Source of the DNA: a virus
DNA length: 35,298 bases
Direction: 5' to 3' (one strand)
IMG/VR virus record: IMGVR_UViG_3300050821_001041
Location: 1 to 35,298 of that record
Part shown: piece by piece, positions 12,039 to 20,836 of the stretch
Position numbering within the stretch: position 1 is the stretch's first letter
Layout: each line of letters opens with the position of its first letter
The notes under the pieces: generated by a model
The model's database searches: none
What the model saw: the letters and a program-made list of their open reading frames with translations, nothing else
What the model was told of the DNA's origin: nothing
Translations under genes and position numbers: made by a program

Positions 12039-12253
12039 GCGGCTTCTCTCTGTTCAGGAACAGGTTCCAACTCGCTACTTTCTTCGTCTGAAAGTTTGGA
12101 TTCGGATTCTTTTTCTGTTTCTAACGCACGCTTTTGCATGGCTTCCACCATTTCAATTGCGCCGCAAATTTTATGATATTGCTGAAATGCAACTTCTTTG
12201 TTTTGATGTAATGCTGCAAGTTCTTGCGATAATTGATTTGAATCATACTGCAT
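12035..12253 (-). CDS. Small coiled-coil protein at the end of the late unit
   Basis: 72 aa, AAGGAG eight bases upstream of ATG 12253. A long helix (QLSQELAALHQNKEVAFQQY...) is followed by an acidic Glu/Ser/Pro tail. It lies just downstream of the tail fibre genes, a usual position for fibre assembly chaperones, but there is no sequence evidence beyond helix and place. Its stop (12035-12037) overlaps the stop of the rightward WGR gene (12036-12038), the palindromic TTAA serving both. Confidence 0.6.
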   Translation of the reverse strand: MQYDSNQLSQELAALHQNKEVAFQQYHKICGAIEMVEAMQKRALETEKESESKLSDEESSELEPVPEQREAA

Positions 12254-12273
12254 TTTAACTTCTCCTTGTTGTT

Positions 12274-12459
12274 TTAAATATATTCCGTAACGATTATAGT
12301 GCCAACTGTTCCCGCTGTGCCAGTGTTAGTAACGGTACTACCTGATGGCTGTGAATATTGTATAGAACCCGGGCCACCACATCCAAAACCACCACCAAAA
12401 TAACCGGGGCCTGAAAGTTGCGCACTTGCTGAACCAGAACTTGCAGAATACCAAGCCAC
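12274..12459 (-). CDS. Small glycine-rich protein, possible tail tip (start uncertain)
   Basis: 61 aa from a GTG at 12459 without a visible ribosome site. It starts with AWYSASSGSASAQLSG, echoing LAWYAANGTTVSG in the adjacent fibre, then a Gly-rich block (GPGYFGGGFGCGGPG) and a strand-forming TVTNTGTAGTVGTIIVTEYI. Gly-rich surfaces are used by some fibre-tip adhesins. A second frame begins at ATG 12482 (MVTEFIYKW...) and overlaps; joining the two needs a frameshift around 12459. Confidence 0.45.
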   Translation of the reverse strand: MAWYSASSGSASAQLSGPGYFGGGFGCGGPGSIQYSQPSGSTVTNTGTAGTVGTIIVTEYI

Positions 12460-12500
12460 TTGTAAATAAATTCAGTAACCATAATCCATTCACTAACACT

Positions 12501-14681
12501 CTAATTTGTTGTTACCGTACAAGAACGCGCGACTAAAGTAGCTTTTGCCGCTAGTCCTGTGGAACTTGGTGTCGCAGAAGTTCCACCACTTAAGTTTACA
12601 GTTAAAGAACTCCATGCGGTTGTACCTCCAGAACCATTTAAATTAGCTAAAGAAACTAAAATACCATCGACACTAGCTTGAGTTAATGCCGCATTTGTTA
12701 ACGTAACATTACCTGCAATTTTTAATAACCCACTATTAAATGAAAATGTAGTTAGTCCTGTAGCAGTCGTACAACCAAACGAGCCACTATTAATATTTTG
12801 TAATGCAGGTAAACTAAATGAAGTTAAAGCACTTCCAACGGTTAAAGATAAAGAATTACATGAAGCTAATGAATTAAGATTAATACTACTAGCACTTACA
12901 GTATTTAATAAAATTTGTCCCGCACTAGCTAAAAGTGGAAAACTTACAGAAGTAGCCGCCGCAAAAGTACAGTTTAATGCTTGAGCAGTTATCATTGTTG
13001 TTAAAGCTGGAAAGGACACTGATGTCATGGCCGCCCATACTAAAGTAGTTCCTCCCATATATTGCAAGTTTGTAAAAGTAGATGATGTTAAATTTGGCGC
13101 AGTTAATACTAAATTTCCACCCATATATTGTAATGAAGGAAAACTTATTGATGTTCCATTCCAAGTATTTGTAATTGCTAATGATGAACCCACATACGCT
13201 AATGCCGGGAAACTTAACGTAGTTGCCGCAGGAAACATTGTAAATACAGTAAATACAGCTCCTATATATTTTAAATTTGCCATGCTAACTGTAGTAACAT
13301 TCGCACATGTAGCATTTAAATTACCTGAAACATTAACTAATGATGGTAAACTAAAACTTGTAAATCCAGCGTTACTATAAGTTCCACCAAAACTTCCATT
13401 GATATTAATAAGGGCAGGCATACTTAAACTTGTTAACGCCGCCATTGTGGGTGCCCAAGCCATATTAATATTTATTAATGAGGGAGCAGACAAAGAAGTT
13501 AAATTTGTGAAAGTACCACTTATAAATCCTCCTGTAATTGGAGTTTGTAAAAGAGTTTGAATACCACCTAAGTTTAAAGTATCTAAAAGTGGTTCTGAGC
13601 CATTAAAAATATTAAAATCCGCAATAAGCATCGAAGAATTAAAAGTAGAATTATAATATCCTGCGCCTTGCCAGAAAGTAAATAATTCCCAATTTATAGG
13701 AGCAACCACACCGTTTATTGTGGCACCTGTAACGGTATAAGAGGGGTTGACCACTAAATTGGGAGTAGTCAAATTAATATTAGTAGCAGAAAGTCCAGAT
13801 GGCAATGTAGTACTGATGCTTGGAACTGAACCAGCCGATGTAACCAAAACACCCGATGCAGCGGTTGCCAATCCTGAAACTGTTGTTCCGTTAGCTGCAT
13901 ACCAAGCCAACTGATTTATCAATCCTGAACTTACTATTCCCGATGCCGTTGCAGTTGTAGCCAATGTTCCGCTTGTAGGGAAAGTTACGTTTGTTGCAGC
14001 GGTGAAATTAAAAACCGCAGAAAATGCTCCAACGGTTGATAAGTTGCCAGCTAACGTAAGGGTGTTTGTTCCATTATTTACCCCGGTTCCTCCTCGTACT
14101 GGACTTAATGTTCCAGTCCATCCAAGAGTGATAGAAGTAGCTTGAAGTAACGCGGTTGCTGGCGTACCACCGAGTGTTATAGTTACGTTTGTGTCTGGCG
14201 TGGCCGTTAATGGGGAAGGTGTAACGGTTGGAATCATTGCGGTAGTTGCTAAGGTTCCAGATGTAGGAAAAGTAACATTAGTACTTGCTGTAAAATTAAA
14301 CGTTGCTGGAAATGCTCCAACGGTTGTTAAACTACCGGCTAAAGTTAATGTGTTAGCTCCATTATTTACACCTGTTCCACCATAAGCTGGGCTAATAATC
14401 GTACCATTCCAAGTTCCTGATGTAATCGTGCCAAGAGTAGTTATTGATGCTTGCCCCACATAATTAGCGGCAATATCTAGGATTGGATTTACGCCACCTG
14501 TTGAGGTGATGCGATTTGTCGTACCTGAAACACTTTCAACGAAGGTTCCAGTCAATAAGTCGAGGACTTGCTGAATAGTTATTTTGCGCGTCACAGGGCC
14601 GGGTAATTGATCCGCTGGGAATACGTCTGTTACTTGTGCGGACGTGGCCGCTGGTAAGGCACTAATCTCTATACCTGGCAT
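12501..14681 (-). CDS. Tail fibre with LRR-like (BspA-type) solenoid
   Basis: 726 aa. After an N-terminal segment (1-50), a module SPAYGGTGVNNGANTLTLAG through FPTSGTLATTA (about 97-148) is repeated with changes at 193-244, a known phage fibre module. Residues about 345-690 form an irregular repeat of about 22 residues, with units such as SFSLPSLVNVSGNL, SFPALAYVGSSLAI and SFPSLQYMGGNLVL. Leu/Phe, Pro and Gly positions match leucine-rich repeats of BspA or receptor-L type, so a right-handed solenoid is likely. A short closing module (QASVDGILVSLANLNGSG...) ends in CTVTTN. It is probably the receptor-binding fibre. Confidence 0.75.
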   Translation of the reverse strand: MPGIEISALPAATSAQVTDVFPADQLPGPVTRKITIQQVLDLLTGTFVESVSGTTNRITSTGGVNPILDIAANYVGQASITTLGTITSGTWNGTIISPAYGGTGVNNGANTLTLAGSLTTVGAFPATFNFTASTNVTFPTSGTLATTAMIPTVTPSPLTATPDTNVTITLGGTPATALLQATSITLGWTGTLSPVRGGTGVNNGTNTLTLAGNLSTVGAFSAVFNFTAATNVTFPTSGTLATTATASGIVSSGLINQLAWYAANGTTVSGLATAASGVLVTSAGSVPSISTTLPSGLSATNINLTTPNLVVNPSYTVTGATINGVVAPINWELFTFWQGAGYYNSTFNSSMLIADFNIFNGSEPLLDTLNLGGIQTLLQTPITGGFISGTFTNLTSLSAPSLININMAWAPTMAALTSLSMPALININGSFGGTYSNAGFTSFSLPSLVNVSGNLNATCANVTTVSMANLKYIGAVFTVFTMFPAATTLSFPALAYVGSSLAITNTWNGTSISFPSLQYMGGNLVLTAPNLTSSTFTNLQYMGGTTLVWAAMTSVSFPALTTMITAQALNCTFAAATSVSFPLLASAGQILLNTVSASSINLNSLASCNSLSLTVGSALTSFSLPALQNINSGSFGCTTATGLTTFSFNSGLLKIAGNVTLTNAALTQASVDGILVSLANLNGSGGTTAWSSLTVNLSGGTSATPSSTGLAAKATLVARSCTVTTN

Positions 14682-14684
14682 GGT

Positions 14685-14834
14685 TTATTCCTCTTCCGTG
14701 ACTAATATGTTTTCACCAAGGTTTGTAAGAATCGGATCGCCGCCCTGCGTAATAAGATACAGTGATTTATCCACCACATTCTCACTCGCGGCATACATTA
14801 TGATAACGATTAACCCACCGTAAACGCCTGGCAT
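14685..14834 (-). CDS. Small late protein (49 aa) before the fibre
   Basis: ATG 14834 to TAA 14687-14685, AAGGA eight bases upstream. It reads MPGVYGGLIVIIMYAASENV, then LYLITQGGDPILTNLGENIL and VTEEE. The first part is hydrophobic enough to be a buried strand or membrane segment. The second part has the strand-turn rhythm of small tail proteins. It shares the start MPG with the fibre three bases on, suggesting coordinated translation. No family is recognised. Confidence 0.6.
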   Translation of the reverse strand: MPGVYGGLIVIIMYAASENVVDKSLYLITQGGDPILTNLGENILVTEEE

Positions 14835-14848
14835 CTGTAATTCCTTTT

Positions 14849-14872
14849 AAAAAGGGGGAACGAATCCCCCTT
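14849..14872 (-). terminator. Intrinsic terminator, leftward
   Basis: On the minus strand GGGGGA, a five-base loop and TCCCCC (complement of 14854-14870) are followed by TTTTT (complement of 14849-14853). It directly follows the 14878 gene. The ribosome site of the next small gene begins just after the T run, so downstream fibre genes are expressed only by readthrough or another promoter. Confidence 0.8.
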
Positions 14873-14877
14873 GTCAT

Positions 14878-15864
14878 TTATACCGTAGCAACCGTTCTAT
14901 AATAAACGTCAACAATCCAAGTACTGTCACCAGTCGTAAACGCACCACTTAAGTTACTTAAATAGATTCCAGCGTTTGCAGCATTAGCAAATGGTGCGCC
15001 AGTAGCAACGCCACTTCCTAAACGGAACATTGTGCTTGCACCTGCGAAGAAGTCTGCAGCGGCCTCGGTAGAACTTGCAGCAGAACCTGCGCCATGAACA
15101 GTACTACCGTATTGAGCGCCAATCACGCCACCATCAGCATAAGCCGCAGATACGAAAGTCATGCCAAGGGTAATTTGTTCAACCACGTTGATTTTGTTAG
15201 CACCGGGTGCAGCTACCAATAAGAAAGGAGCCGCATACATTCCATTCCATTGAGCAGCAGTCATAGCCACACGAGCATGTTGCAGAACGTTAGATACGTT
15301 AAATCCTGAATCTTGCGCAGAACCAGCAGTATCAACAGCAGAGATGAAGTTGCCAGCGGTAAATCCTGATCCAGCAGAGGAAACAACATCAGGGAGCGCG
15401 TTGTTAGTGGCAGCTTTTGCACCCGCTGTGCCCATTGCAGCACTCAAGGGAGAGGATAAGTACACAAACGCATCCACACCAATGTTTTGAGGTAAAGGTT
15501 CAACTAGACAGAAAGCAGCACCAGCGTTAACTGTACCTGCTCCTATCAGAATGAATTGACCTGCTTTCAATTGCTCAAGGCTTTGTTGGTCAAAGGCACG
15601 AGCAAGAACAACTGTTGAGGCAATTAATTCAACGATATAAACGCCATTTTGAAGTGCGGCTGTTTGATTCTGTAAAAGAACCCTGTCACCAACACTTAAA
15701 ACCACGCTATCGACTGTTAAGGAGCTAGCAGCAACGGTAAGGGTAGCACCCACTCCATTGTTATTAGGGCCATTGTAATAAGTTCCAGCAACGTTGGTTA
15801 AAGACACCACTCGCGCTGGGGTTAAATCGTTAAACAGTACTGTTTGTCCTAAACTTGTGCTCAT
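14878..15864 (-). CDS. Virion structural protein, probable tail appendage
   Basis: 328 aa. Near the start, NVAGTYYNGPNNNGVGATLT, then SVVLSVGDRVLLQNQTAALQ and NGVYIVE form a module I recognise from many phage tail proteins. The C-terminal half is Ala/Gly/Ser-rich with strands ending STWIVDVYYRTVATV. There is no enzymatic motif. It is followed at once by a strong terminator, which sets a high-expression boundary before the fibre genes. Likely part of the tail spike or decoration. Confidence 0.65.
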   Translation of the reverse strand: MSTSLGQTVLFNDLTPARVVSLTNVAGTYYNGPNNNGVGATLTVAASSLTVDSVVLSVGDRVLLQNQTAALQNGVYIVELIASTVVLARAFDQQSLEQLKAGQFILIGAGTVNAGAAFCLVEPLPQNIGVDAFVYLSSPLSAAMGTAGAKAATNNALPDVVSSAGSGFTAGNFISAVDTAGSAQDSGFNVSNVLQHARVAMTAAQWNGMYAAPFLLVAAPGANKINVVEQITLGMTFVSAAYADGGVIGAQYGSTVHGAGSAASSTEAAADFFAGASTMFRLGSGVATGAPFANAANAGIYLSNLSGAFTTGDSTWIVDVYYRTVATV

Positions 15865-15886
15865 TTTAATATCCTTATTAAATGAT

Positions 15887-15919
15887 TAGTAATATTACTA
15901 CTTGAAGTTAGCTAACTTC
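15887..15919 (-). other. Two perfect palindromes between tail genes
   Basis: TAGTAATATTACTA (15887-15900) and GAAGTTAGCTAACTTC (15904-15919) are both perfect palindromes. The second covers the stop codon of the 15912 gene. They may form hairpins in leftward mRNA or be protein sites. No T run supports termination. Confidence 0.4.
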
Positions 15920-16214
15920 CCCATACGATCCCTGTCGCTGTTGTTCCAGCCGAATTAATCTTGATAGAAAAAATCGGATGCCATACACCAGCAGCCAAGC
16001 CCGTAAGAGTCTGGTTAGTGCCATCCCATTTTGTATAAGAGACGTCACCAGTCACGCCAACGTAAAGCCAGCGTGCGAATTCAACGGAGTTATTGGCTCC
16101 AAAATACGTGTCATTTGTAACCGTTCCTGTCCGAGCAACGCCAGACATTACCCGAGTTGGGCCTGTGTAAGCGTTCGGATCTAAAGCGGGTATATTACAT
16201 AATTGAACTGCCAT
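15912..16214 (-). CDS. Small virion protein of unknown role
   Basis: 100 aa with beta-rich pattern: MAVQLCNIPALDPNAYTGPT, then FARWLYVGVTGDVSYTKWDG and LAAGVWHPIFSIKINSAGTT. The GD(V/I)...LTG..AG..HP pattern resembles small proteins lying beside tail spike genes in other phages, possibly a spike-base or decoration protein. It lies between two tail appendage genes. Confidence 0.55.
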   Translation of the reverse strand: MAVQLCNIPALDPNAYTGPTRVMSGVARTGTVTNDTYFGANNSVEFARWLYVGVTGDVSYTKWDGTNQTLTGLAAGVWHPIFSIKINSAGTTATGIVWGS

Positions 16215-16225
16215 TTCTGGACTCC

Positions 16226-17818
16226 TTAAAGTTTAATATAAATATTCATGAATGATGTTAACGGCAATGTAGGAACGGTGAACGGTGTAGACGTTCCGGG
16301 GCCATTTCCTGTGTTTCCGGCACCTGTAGTCAAGTTCGTTCCTGATGCAAAACCAAAACCAAACCCAGCCCCAACCGTTGTAAAGGTATAGGTATGTGAG
16401 TGAGGTGGCAAGTTTGCAGCACCCAGAGTAATTGACGCACTGTTAGCCCCTGCATTTTGACCAAGTACGGCACCCATTCCAGTTGCCGCAATCGACCTTC
16501 CCAATGAAAGAGGTAACTGCAAGGCTTTATTAGCTATAAAGTCCGCTTGAGCCGTTGCACCCCGTCCACCTGTTACAGGCGCATAAGTATTTGATACAGC
16601 ATCCCAAAGGGTTTTATACAATTGGAACGTGAACTGCCCGACTGCAAGTGTGCCACCTGAACCATCATTTCCTATCGTACCATCATTCATAGGAAGCCAG
16701 CCAAGAGGAGCAGAAGACCAATAAGTTGCTTTGACATCTCCGCACCGGGGCGTTTGGTCTATTGAGTCAATCATGTCGTATGAATCAAACTCTGTATCTG
16801 GATCAGCAGAACCCAAGAACAATGCAGGTTTTATAAATAATATGTCACAAGGAGTACCCAAAGGCATATCAATCTGTATATATAAAGCGTCATCATCCGT
16901 TTGCATTCCCGGCGTTCCCAAAGAACCACCTGCTACCGTTGGAACTACAAAATTAATGGGGAACCATTGCCAAGTAGTGGATAATACCGCCGAACCAATG
17001 TTAACTCGGGTGCTGGTTGATTCAGGTGTAGCACCTGTTCCAGACCCGTAATATTGACGTGAATAAATATTAACTGTCTGAGTGCCAGACCCACAAGCCG
17101 CCCAAAAACCAAATGTCATAGGCTGGTTCGATAAGTTTTTGACCTTTTGGGTTATAGGGAACTGAAAGCTCTTGTATGTTTCACCTGTTGGCGTATTGGT
17201 ACATTGATACCTCACATACTCAACGGGTGTAACGTCTCCGGTTAAAGGTGCAGCGGACAAAGCAAAAGGCACAAAGGTTATTGAATCGACCGCGTTGGTA
17301 TTGTTCTTCACAAAACGAATATCCGGGCCAAGTACTCCGTAGGTTCCTACAATTGGGTTTGTAAGAGCCGGAGTAAAGCCTTTATGATTAGATGGGGCGA
17401 TAACCAAGTTGGTAGGGAGAGGACCCGCTTGCGCCCCAATGTGGTTGATAAATTGGTTGTTGGTAATGTAGTTTGTGACGGTTATATAGGTCGTCACATT
17501 TCCACCACCACCCGATCCACTCGCTGGAAAGTCATTTGCTTGCCAGAGTAGATTACCGTCTTTATCGTAAACTTCTACATAGTACAAGTCGTCTGGGTTT
17601 GCGCTATCCTCTTGCCAATAAAAAGGGCCTTTCGTGCCATTTAAATTGAAGATTACAGGATTTGGCCACGCCAAGGTTCCGGCTGGGTCTTGATACACAG
17701 GTTTAGGTTGACGGGTTATAGAGTCATAAGTAAACATTTGTGCGCCGCCAGCCGCAAGGCCATCGTTACCAACGATGTACCAAAGTGGCGGAAACGCTTG
17801 TACGTAAGTAATTGCCAT
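16226..17818 (-). CDS. Tail protein with collar-type C-terminal domain
   Basis: 530 aa from ATG 17818, AAGGA eight bases upstream; an in-frame GTG six bases earlier is less likely. The N-terminus (PPLWYIVGNDGLAAGGAQMF...) is a module that attaches phage fibres. A beta-rich middle follows. From about residue 395 comes a collar-type domain: LGWLPMNDGTIG, PLSLGRS, LPPHSHTYTF, with a Gly-rich tip near the end (GAGFGFGFASG). Phage tail-collar domains trimerise and carry a buried metal or His pair. Likely a second fibre or spike. Confidence 0.7.
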   Translation of the reverse strand: MAITYVQAFPPLWYIVGNDGLAAGGAQMFTYDSITRQPKPVYQDPAGTLAWPNPVIFNLNGTKGPFYWQEDSANPDDLYYVEVYDKDGNLLWQANDFPASGSGGGGNVTTYITVTNYITNNQFINHIGAQAGPLPTNLVIAPSNHKGFTPALTNPIVGTYGVLGPDIRFVKNNTNAVDSITFVPFALSAAPLTGDVTPVEYVRYQCTNTPTGETYKSFQFPITQKVKNLSNQPMTFGFWAACGSGTQTVNIYSRQYYGSGTGATPESTSTRVNIGSAVLSTTWQWFPINFVVPTVAGGSLGTPGMQTDDDALYIQIDMPLGTPCDILFIKPALFLGSADPDTEFDSYDMIDSIDQTPRCGDVKATYWSSAPLGWLPMNDGTIGNDGSGGTLAVGQFTFQLYKTLWDAVSNTYAPVTGGRGATAQADFIANKALQLPLSLGRSIAATGMGAVLGQNAGANSASITLGAANLPPHSHTYTFTTVGAGFGFGFASGTNLTTGAGNTGNGPGTSTPFTVPTLPLTSFMNIYIKL

Positions 17819-17843
17819 ATTCACATTCCTTGTGAAGTTTTAT

Positions 17844-19478
17844 TTATTTGCTCTTACCAAAAAGCTCATTGTAAAAACCTAAAGCCCCAGCTCCTAAAGC
17901 ACTTCCTGTGCCTATTCCTGCTAGATAAGGGTGACTCTTAACCAATTTTCTCATTCGCATTGCATTATGATATTTACCACGCTTTGCATAAAATGCTCTC
18001 TTAGATAATGAATTTACTAATTCATCAGGAGAAGATTCACCGCGCATAAACTCATTGATGGCCTTATTCTTATAAGGAACCACTTCGTTTCGATAACCTT
18101 CTTGAAGCTCGCCATATTTTTGCTTCATTCCCTCATGTATCTTACCATCAGGGCCTTTAAACATATTGTTATTAATGCTGTCAATTGCATTATTTACAGC
18201 ACCCAATTGTTGGCGTTCAGCAGTTCGCAATGTAGTTAGTTTATCTAAATCTCGCTTAATACGTAATAGGTCACTTTTTGCATTGTGCGCATTTTGCAAG
18301 GTGGGATTAGCTTCAAAGTCTTCCAATCCTTTAATTCCACGACCGGGAGAATATTTTTTGATTGTTTCCATATCTATATCAATCAAATTTTTAGGTTTTG
18401 GCTTAGAAATTAATTTGACTACCGGACTTTCTTCATCAATAGATTCAAATCTTTTGTATGGCTCTCCAAGATATTCTCCATTAACTTCTTTAACATGGGG
18501 ATTGTATTCAAATTTATACCCTTCTTTTTCCAGAGATTTATATAATTTCATTGCATCATGTGATACAACGCTATCTGATTCAAAACCTAATCCTTTTTCA
18601 AGAGCGTCATTAATTGCTTCTTTATAAAGTGCTTTTCCAATGCCTTTTCCACGATGCTTTTCTTCAACAACAGCGTGTATAACTCGGGCATTATTTCCAT
18701 TTTTTATTAATCCTATATTATTAGTAGGTAATTCTGTATTTCCAGCATTATGTGAAACACCAAATTGATTACCACTTTCATATTTTTCAAAAGGAATATT
18801 TGCTTGATTATTTCCTCTAGTATGTGATAAATCTCCTAGTCCTTCTGCCTCGGATTCTTTCCACAAGTTTTCATAACGATTTCCATATTCTCCAATATTT
18901 TTTTCACGTGTTTTCAAAACATCTTTGGCAATATTTTTAGCTGTAAGATTTAAAGGATTTAAAGCTCCAGCTACCTTTCCAGCAGGAATAATATTTGTAG
19001 CATTTCTTACCAATCCTCTCGTCAATGCATCTCCGGGGTTCATTTCTTTGCCCGTGAATTGGTCTAATGCGCCGGATATGTCATCTTGATAAGGAATTTT
19101 ATCCGCCCATCCTTTAGGTAATAGGTTAAGACGCTTCTCTAAGTAGTTAGCTATGCCATGAGGTGCATTAAGCGTGTTATGCCCAAGCTCTGCAAGACCT
19201 GCAATCACGTTTTTACTGCGTGTGATCGGATGTCTCAATCCATTAATTGGGTTTAAAAAGGCTGGAACTTCCGTCTTTGCCTTTTCCCAATACTCAGGTG
19301 CACTTTCAAGCGCACCCTTTCCGGCATTCAATAAATCCTCACCAACCCTGAAAGGTGCATACTTTGCTGCTTGACCAATACTTTCTTCCGGTTCTTCCAT
19401 TTCTAAGAAGTCTCGGGGTTGGTAAGTTTGCTTTGCAGGATTGTAACTACCTTCTAAAAAATCGCGTGGCGTTCCCAT
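17844..19478 (-). CDS. Putative ejected virion protein with embedded GNAT acetyltransferase
   Basis: 544 aa, in the position of the P22 gp16/gp20 ejection proteins. N-terminal about 1-190 and C-terminal about 370-515 are helical and charged, as in internal virion proteins, with a duplicated PRDFLE (4-9, 21-26) and a Gly/Ala-rich hydrophobic C-terminus (AGIGTGSALGAGALGFY) that could cross a membrane. Residues about 255-328 are a compact GNAT core: VIHAVVEEKHRGKGIGKALY with the acetyl-CoA loop RGKGIG (276-281), then an SHDAMKLYKSLEKEGYKFEY end strand. This stretch is more AT-rich than the flanks. Acetyl-CoA binding is predicted; the target is unknown. Coupled to the previous gene by TAATG. Confidence 0.7.
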   Translation of the reverse strand: MGTPRDFLEGSYNPAKQTYQPRDFLEMEEPEESIGQAAKYAPFRVGEDLLNAGKGALESAPEYWEKAKTEVPAFLNPINGLRHPITRSKNVIAGLAELGHNTLNAPHGIANYLEKRLNLLPKGWADKIPYQDDISGALDQFTGKEMNPGDALTRGLVRNATNIIPAGKVAGALNPLNLTAKNIAKDVLKTREKNIGEYGNRYENLWKESEAEGLGDLSHTRGNNQANIPFEKYESGNQFGVSHNAGNTELPTNNIGLIKNGNNARVIHAVVEEKHRGKGIGKALYKEAINDALEKGLGFESDSVVSHDAMKLYKSLEKEGYKFEYNPHVKEVNGEYLGEPYKRFESIDEESPVVKLISKPKPKNLIDIDMETIKKYSPGRGIKGLEDFEANPTLQNAHNAKSDLLRIKRDLDKLTTLRTAERQQLGAVNNAIDSINNNMFKGPDGKIHEGMKQKYGELQEGYRNEVVPYKNKAINEFMRGESSPDELVNSLSKRAFYAKRGKYHNAMRMRKLVKSHPYLAGIGTGSALGAGALGFYNELFGKSK

Positions 19479-20827
19479 TACAGTACTCCTTGCGCTTTTA
19501 ATTTCTTCCTGATTTCCGCAGGTGATGTTTTGTATTTTTCAGCCATATACTTGATGTCTTCTTCCGTAGGTTTATCACGCAATAATTCATCAGTTCGCTT
19601 CTCAATAGCACTTACATCGACCATTTTGTTTGCTTGCTTAACAGCATCAGATAGATTGACGCCTTTATCAAGCAACCCTGAGATAATATTGTTCTTCTTT
19701 TCTGCAATGTCATGAAGTGCAATAGCTGATTTTAGTTTACCTTCGGCGACATGAATTGGATCGCTTGGGCTAATCTTTTGACGTTGCGCTAAGTCAAACT
19801 CACGCACCAACGGCTTACCACTGAACCCTTGGACAGTTGATGCAATAAAACTTTCAGAAGTCGATAAAAAGTCACCAATAAGTTTCTTTTGCGCAGGGGT
19901 TCCGGTCTTCATCAAATAATTTAATTGCTTATCTTGGAAGAAAGGAATCTTATTGCGCATTTCTTGAAACTCAGGATTTTTAATAATATCAGTCATACGA
20001 CCCAATACGGCACCTGAATGACTTAAGCCAAGTTGACTGTCGCCAATCTCTTGTTGCGCCTTGGCACGATATTTTCCGGCCTCTTCGCCTTGCTTTTCTT
20101 CGCCTTTAAATCGGCCTGTTTTCTCAGCCCATGTGGGTTCAGTTTCTTCAATCTGAACATCTTCATTAGGCGTTTGAACATCTTCCTCATAAACAGGATT
20201 GCCATTCTTGTCATACCATTGTTGACCTTCAACAGTGACACCACCTTTTGGCCTTTTTCCAGGAACAGCATTCATTGCTGGATTACCCATTGGCTGTTCA
20301 GGAGCTTGTGGCTGTCCTTGGGGCATTTGTTGCTGTTGAGGCATTTGTGGCATTGCTTGAGCCGCTTGCGCAAATGGATTGTTTCCTTGCCCTTGGCTTT
20401 GGCCTTGTCCAAGAAAACCTTTAAGGGCATTCTTTAAGTAGCCAGCAAAGTTATTGGTCGAAGGTTGGCCAACACCTGTATGTTGTGGTGCTTGAGCTTG
20501 TGGCATCTGTGCTAAAGGGTTTCCAGAATTATTAACACCTGCCCGAGAGACCAATCCTAGGATTTGTTTTTTCTGGTCTTCTGACATGTTCGCCAAGGCA
20601 CCTTCATTGCCTAAAAGTTTCGATAGGAATTGTGGCCCCATCAAATTTGCATAGGCAAGCTTACTCGCTGCTTCCGCTTGTGAGGTTAAAGGCATGTATT
20701 GAGCTTTGATTTGGTTAATCTTCTTCTCAATCATTGCATTATGTAAGGCGTTAATCCCACCCATAGCAGTGACCAAACCACCACCGGGGCCAGTATCGGG
20801 AACAACTCTTGGTAATGGAAGTGCCAT
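19478..20827 (-). CDS. Internal virion/DNA ejection protein
   Basis: 449 aa. An N-terminal Gly/Pro stretch and helix (VTAMGGINALHNAMIEKKIN), then a Gln/Pro/Met-rich low-complexity linker (about 105-185), then long helices with many charged residues (about 215-449) ending in KKLKAQGVL. This composition and place, second of three genes after the tail hub, match P22-type ejection proteins that leave the capsid with DNA and form a conduit through the envelope. No enzymatic motif is visible. Confidence 0.6.
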   Translation of the reverse strand: MALPLPRVVPDTGPGGGLVTAMGGINALHNAMIEKKINQIKAQYMPLTSQAEAASKLAYANLMGPQFLSKLLGNEGALANMSEDQKKQILGLVSRAGVNNSGNPLAQMPQAQAPQHTGVGQPSTNNFAGYLKNALKGFLGQGQSQGQGNNPFAQAAQAMPQMPQQQQMPQGQPQAPEQPMGNPAMNAVPGKRPKGGVTVEGQQWYDKNGNPVYEEDVQTPNEDVQIEETEPTWAEKTGRFKGEEKQGEEAGKYRAKAQQEIGDSQLGLSHSGAVLGRMTDIIKNPEFQEMRNKIPFFQDKQLNYLMKTGTPAQKKLIGDFLSTSESFIASTVQGFSGKPLVREFDLAQRQKISPSDPIHVAEGKLKSAIALHDIAEKKNNIISGLLDKGVNLSDAVKQANKMVDVSAIEKRTDELLRDKPTEEDIKYMAEKYKTSPAEIRKKLKAQGVL

Positions 20828-20836
20828 TTTATATCC

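Noticed and set aside
13027-13380. Rightward frame opposite the tail fibre
   Set aside because: It mirrors the repetitive fibre codons; alternating Val/Pro/Asn composition is a by-product of the repeats.
12501-14681. Possible diversity-generating retroelement target in the fibre
   Set aside because: No reverse transcriptase gene or template repeat is visible in the window; the fibre repeats are modular, not a variable/template pair.
18166-18627. Long rightward frame (153 codons) opposite the GNAT-containing gene
   Set aside because: It is Ser/Leu/Phe-rich as expected for the antisense of a charged helical protein, without a ribosome site or neighbours on that strand.
20033-20437. Rightward frame opposite the Gln-rich ejection protein
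   Set aside because: Leu/Ser/Phe-rich antisense shadow of low-complexity coding sequence with no start signals.
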